Positions 61,061 through 64,000 of a stretch of DNA of 64,000 nucleotides are shown here, in pieces. The stretch's first letter is position 1. Every line of letters begins with the position of its first letter. The stretch covers positions 496,001-560,000 of the forward strand of contig OX388315.1 of the NCBI GenBank assembly GCA_947579605.1, written 5' to 3'. A model generated the notes under the pieces. The model was not told where the DNA came from. It made no database searches and saw nothing but the letters and a program-made list of their open reading frames with translations. This DNA is from Athripsodes cinereus. Lineage: Eukaryota > Arthropoda > Insecta > Trichoptera > Leptoceridae. A program made the translations under genes and the position numbers.

Positions 61061-61560
61061 TTTTTAATTTGGTACCTATAGGAATTTAAGATATTTCACG
61101 ATAATATTAGGCATCGTTTTTGCTTTAACAATTTTGGACCAATTCAAATTCAAATATTTTTAATTTGATACCTATAGGAATTTAAGATATTTCATGATAA
61201 TATTGTCGTTTTTTTTTTTTAAATTTATAAATTACAATTTATTTGTTTTACAAAATATTTAAAATAATGTGACATATGTTTCGGCTGTACATGTATGATT
61301 TTGGCATTGCAGCCGAAATATAGGTCACATTATTTTAAATATTTTGTAAAACAAATAAATTGTAATTTATAAATTAAAATTATGGAGTTTTACAAGTTGT
61401 GCCTAAATAAAATCATAGATTATTGTTTTTGTTTTAACAATTTTGGACAAATTCAAATTCAAATATTTTTAATTTGGTACCTATAGGAATTTAAGATATT
61501 TCATGATAATATTATCGTTTTTGTTTTAACAATTTTGGACAAATTCAAATATTTTTAACA
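61061..61560. repeat. Direct repeat of about 95 bp, three copies, with inserted palindrome
   Basis: TTTTTAATTTGGTACCTATA begins copies near 61061, 61156 and 61466. Each continues with GGAATTTAAGATATTTCA and ends CAATTTTGGAC. A palindromic insertion separates copies 2 and 3. Confidence 0.8.
61221..61376. repeat. Long perfect inverted repeat
   Basis: The arms AATTTATAAATTACAATTTA... (61222-61287) and their complement (61307-61375) are nearly perfect over about 65 bp, around a 20-bp loop. The inner pair is TTTCGGCTG/CAGCCGAAA. It is probably a foldback element inserted in the direct repeat. Confidence 0.9.
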
Positions 61561-62990
61561 AGCTTTTGTGACCCGGCATTGCTCGGGTTTAAATAAACAG
61601 AAACCGTGCAAATACATGGGTTAAAATGACATAACATTGTTATGGTTCTGTATTTTAGAACGACCAAAAATCTCCCAAATACCTACATCTGTATGAGATA
61701 AGAAAAAAAAAATGTGAAATTTTGCTATCAGCGGCAAACTAGATAATTAGTAGAGCAATTATATTTATTGGTGACAAATATTTTGTTTACGAATATTATG
61801 GAAATATTTGCATATCTCACGGGGCAATAAACAGATTGCATTCGCACGTGGGAAGAGATGCCGGCATATTTCTTTGTGATTTTCTAAGGGGGTCGTAAAA
61901 TATTATAGAAGATAATATTATTAGGAAGTTCGAATATCTTGTTGTGAAATAATAAACGCGGCTTCCTCAAAGAGAAAAAGGACAATATAGAAATGTAGTC
62001 CGTGGGAATGAGATATTTTGCTGAAAACAATAAATGCGACAGTAAAATAGAACATGGAAAAAAAAGGGGAGCTGATAAGAAATTCTATCTAGGTGGCCAG
62101 TAATTATATACGTCACGAAATACCTACCACTAATATAACGCAGTATGTATGTACTTACTTGCATTTTTGGGGATTATTAATAAAGAAGTGTTGATCAATC
62201 AATTATGTATTACATTATCAATTGTTGAAAATCATATTGAAATGGATGGAAGGGTAGCCGGATTAATTAATAGGTGTGTAAGGAGGCTTATTAATACACA
62301 GGTGAAGATAGAAAGAGAGAATAATTTATAATTACGAGAGATTCGAATTAAAGGATAGAATAATTATAGAATGTTGTTGCAATGGACACAAAGTGTGTAT
62401 ACGTAAGATCTGATTTTATTGAATGAATAAGTAGAAGTGAATATAGATATATAGATAATTAATTGATATCGGGAATTTGTTATCAATAATTTTTATTGTA
62501 TATTGTACGAGGTGTATGTAAGACTTTCTTTACTAATCTTATACCTACTATGATTTTAGGTAATAATCATTGGACGTCTAGGTATAAATAAATAATGAAA
62601 TAGAATTATTTATACGATATTTACGAGGTATGAGTAGTCTTCATTATGTATTTGTAAATTTTAATTAAGTGTAGGAATAAGATAAAGATACCTAAATGTG
62701 AAACATGGATATCTTAATTAGGTATGTGTCTCGATAGAAATGAAATAAGAAAGATCTACCTAAATATGAAGGGGAGTAAATAGATAAACCGATAGATATC
62801 TTTAGAGTCGGGAATAATTATTGATATTATGAGTTTCGAACGGAGAAGGCGATGTGAAGCGCATAGATGATTAGTATCTAAGCCATAAATTACGACTCGA
62901 AAGGCGGTACAATGTTAGGAAGAGATAGAAGATGTTAAAATGAGATAGAACGACGTTCGGACCGCATCCCTGTGTTACATTGGCGAGAAT
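61561..62990. other. AT-rich stretch, no gene seen
   Basis: A GTGACCCGGCATTGCTCGGG motif near 61569 resembles a transposon end. Otherwise nothing was recognised. Confidence 0.4.
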
Positions 62991-63061
62991 CTTAGGGGGT
63001 GGATGCGAGAGATAAGGGAGTACGTCGTGATTGGAGAATTAGAGATTTTGTCCGCGAAATC

Positions 63062-63270
63062 TGGTATAAAAGCTCATACATATCGGAAAACTGTGAGAAT
63101 TCAAATTCAGTTGTGAAGAGGTACCGCGATTGTTATTCGCGGAAAGTGAGATTAAAATTTAGTTGAGAAGAGATATCGCGATCGTTATTCGCGGAGAATC
63201 GCGAGTAGTATTCGCGAAAAGTGATTTTGTTCTGAGAAATTAATTCGCGGAGATAACTTAGAGATTGTTT
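63062..63270 (+). promoter_or_regulatory. Possible promoter or LTR: TATA box and CGCG-rich leader
   Basis: GGTATAAAAGCTC at 63062 is followed about 40 nt later by TTCAGTTG (initiator-like). Then come at least five TTCGCG(G/A) or TCGCGA words between 63130 and 63245. This could be a gene promoter with 5' UTR or a retroelement U3/R region. No downstream ORF inside the window decides. Confidence 0.35.
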
Positions 63271-64000
63271 GTAGTGAGATCAAATTCATATTCAAATTCA
63301 AATTGATCGATCGAGATTGTTATACATAGTCGCGAAAATTTGGGAGAAATTAATAATAAGATATTAATAATCGTGAATAAGAACTAATAATTGTGAGTCA
63401 AATGATTCGTAGTGAACAAGTAAACGAATATATCGGTGTGTAATTACACAATACCAATCAACCAACTATTCTAATCTATAGTAAATCATTGATTACGGAT
63501 TGATTAGCTGTCGAAGCGGTGCGATAGACTTTACTCAATGAGTTGGCAAATTAAAATCATAACGCCAGAAGCCTACGACTAGTGTAAAACTGTGTGACGT
63601 CGCAGAGGGTCAGAGGTGAATTAGCCAACGGGAAGATTTCACTTAGAAGGGGAGGACACGTGAATGCTGTGCGTCAGGAAACGGGAGATACCTACATTCA
63701 GATTTCGATTAATTTTCTTATTTCGCTACTCGAGGTCGAAAGGGAAGATAAGATCTACATACATCGGAGGCGCGGTTAATCATATCGTAAGAAAAATTGT
63801 TTTAATTTAAATTTATGTCTACTTTATTTTTATTATACACATGGTTATCAAATTATTGATTGATAATTATTATGTTTTAATGAGAAACTAGTTATTGATG
63901 ACCTGGATAAATTATTATCGTGGATAGTTACCTTGTTGTGGTATGACTATTAGTTTGATTTTTGATTTTGTGTATTTAATATTATTTGATAATATTTTGT

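Overview
The window is insect nuclear DNA, most likely from a moth or butterfly. It is AT-rich, its genes are split by long introns, and it carries many GTACCTAC-type words, Helitrons of the lepidopteran type, several non-LTR retrotransposon clades, piggyBac relics and tRNA-derived SINEs. The species was not identified. Only two host genes are supported.

Left edge (759-3064, minus strand): the first three coding exons of a cytosolic carboxypeptidase of the AGBL5/CCP5 type. The catalytic exons lie outside the window. A piggyBac relic with intact TTAA target duplications (3148-4043) sits about 80 bp upstream of its first coding exon.

Middle (about 11803-49442, plus strand): a caspase-family gene of about 38 kb, assembled here from splice sites, reading phases and homology. 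It encodes two caspase homology domains in tandem. The first lacks the catalytic His (Lys instead) and the catalytic Cys (QASK instead of QxCRG). The second keeps His-Gly, QTCRG, the RxGT arginine and a KQMPxxxSTL tail. Intron positions and phases match between the two halves, which indicates an internal domain duplication. A second, diverged copy of the exon for the pocket-arginine segment lies 17 kb downstream, in a compatible phase, and could be an alternative exon.

The introns of this gene are filled with transposons. One holds a full-length two-ORF I-like LINE with a 12-bp target duplication, inserted in a Helitron whose second copy (56075-58032) preserves the empty site. Another holds a full-length R1-clade LINE with a 14-bp target duplication, inserted in an RTE-like LINE and itself interrupted by a 77-bp insertion. 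Three PIF/Harbinger-like MITEs, palindromic MITEs, LINE tails and minisatellites fill much of the rest.

Right part (49.5-64 kb): a decayed Penelope-like element with reverse transcriptase and GIY-YIG regions; a satellite of nine full 147-bp units; SINEs; further LINE and piggyBac fragments; a large dispersed CGGCA-motif region; and a TATA-containing region of unknown function near the right edge. No CRISPR array, rRNA gene or free-standing tRNA gene was seen.
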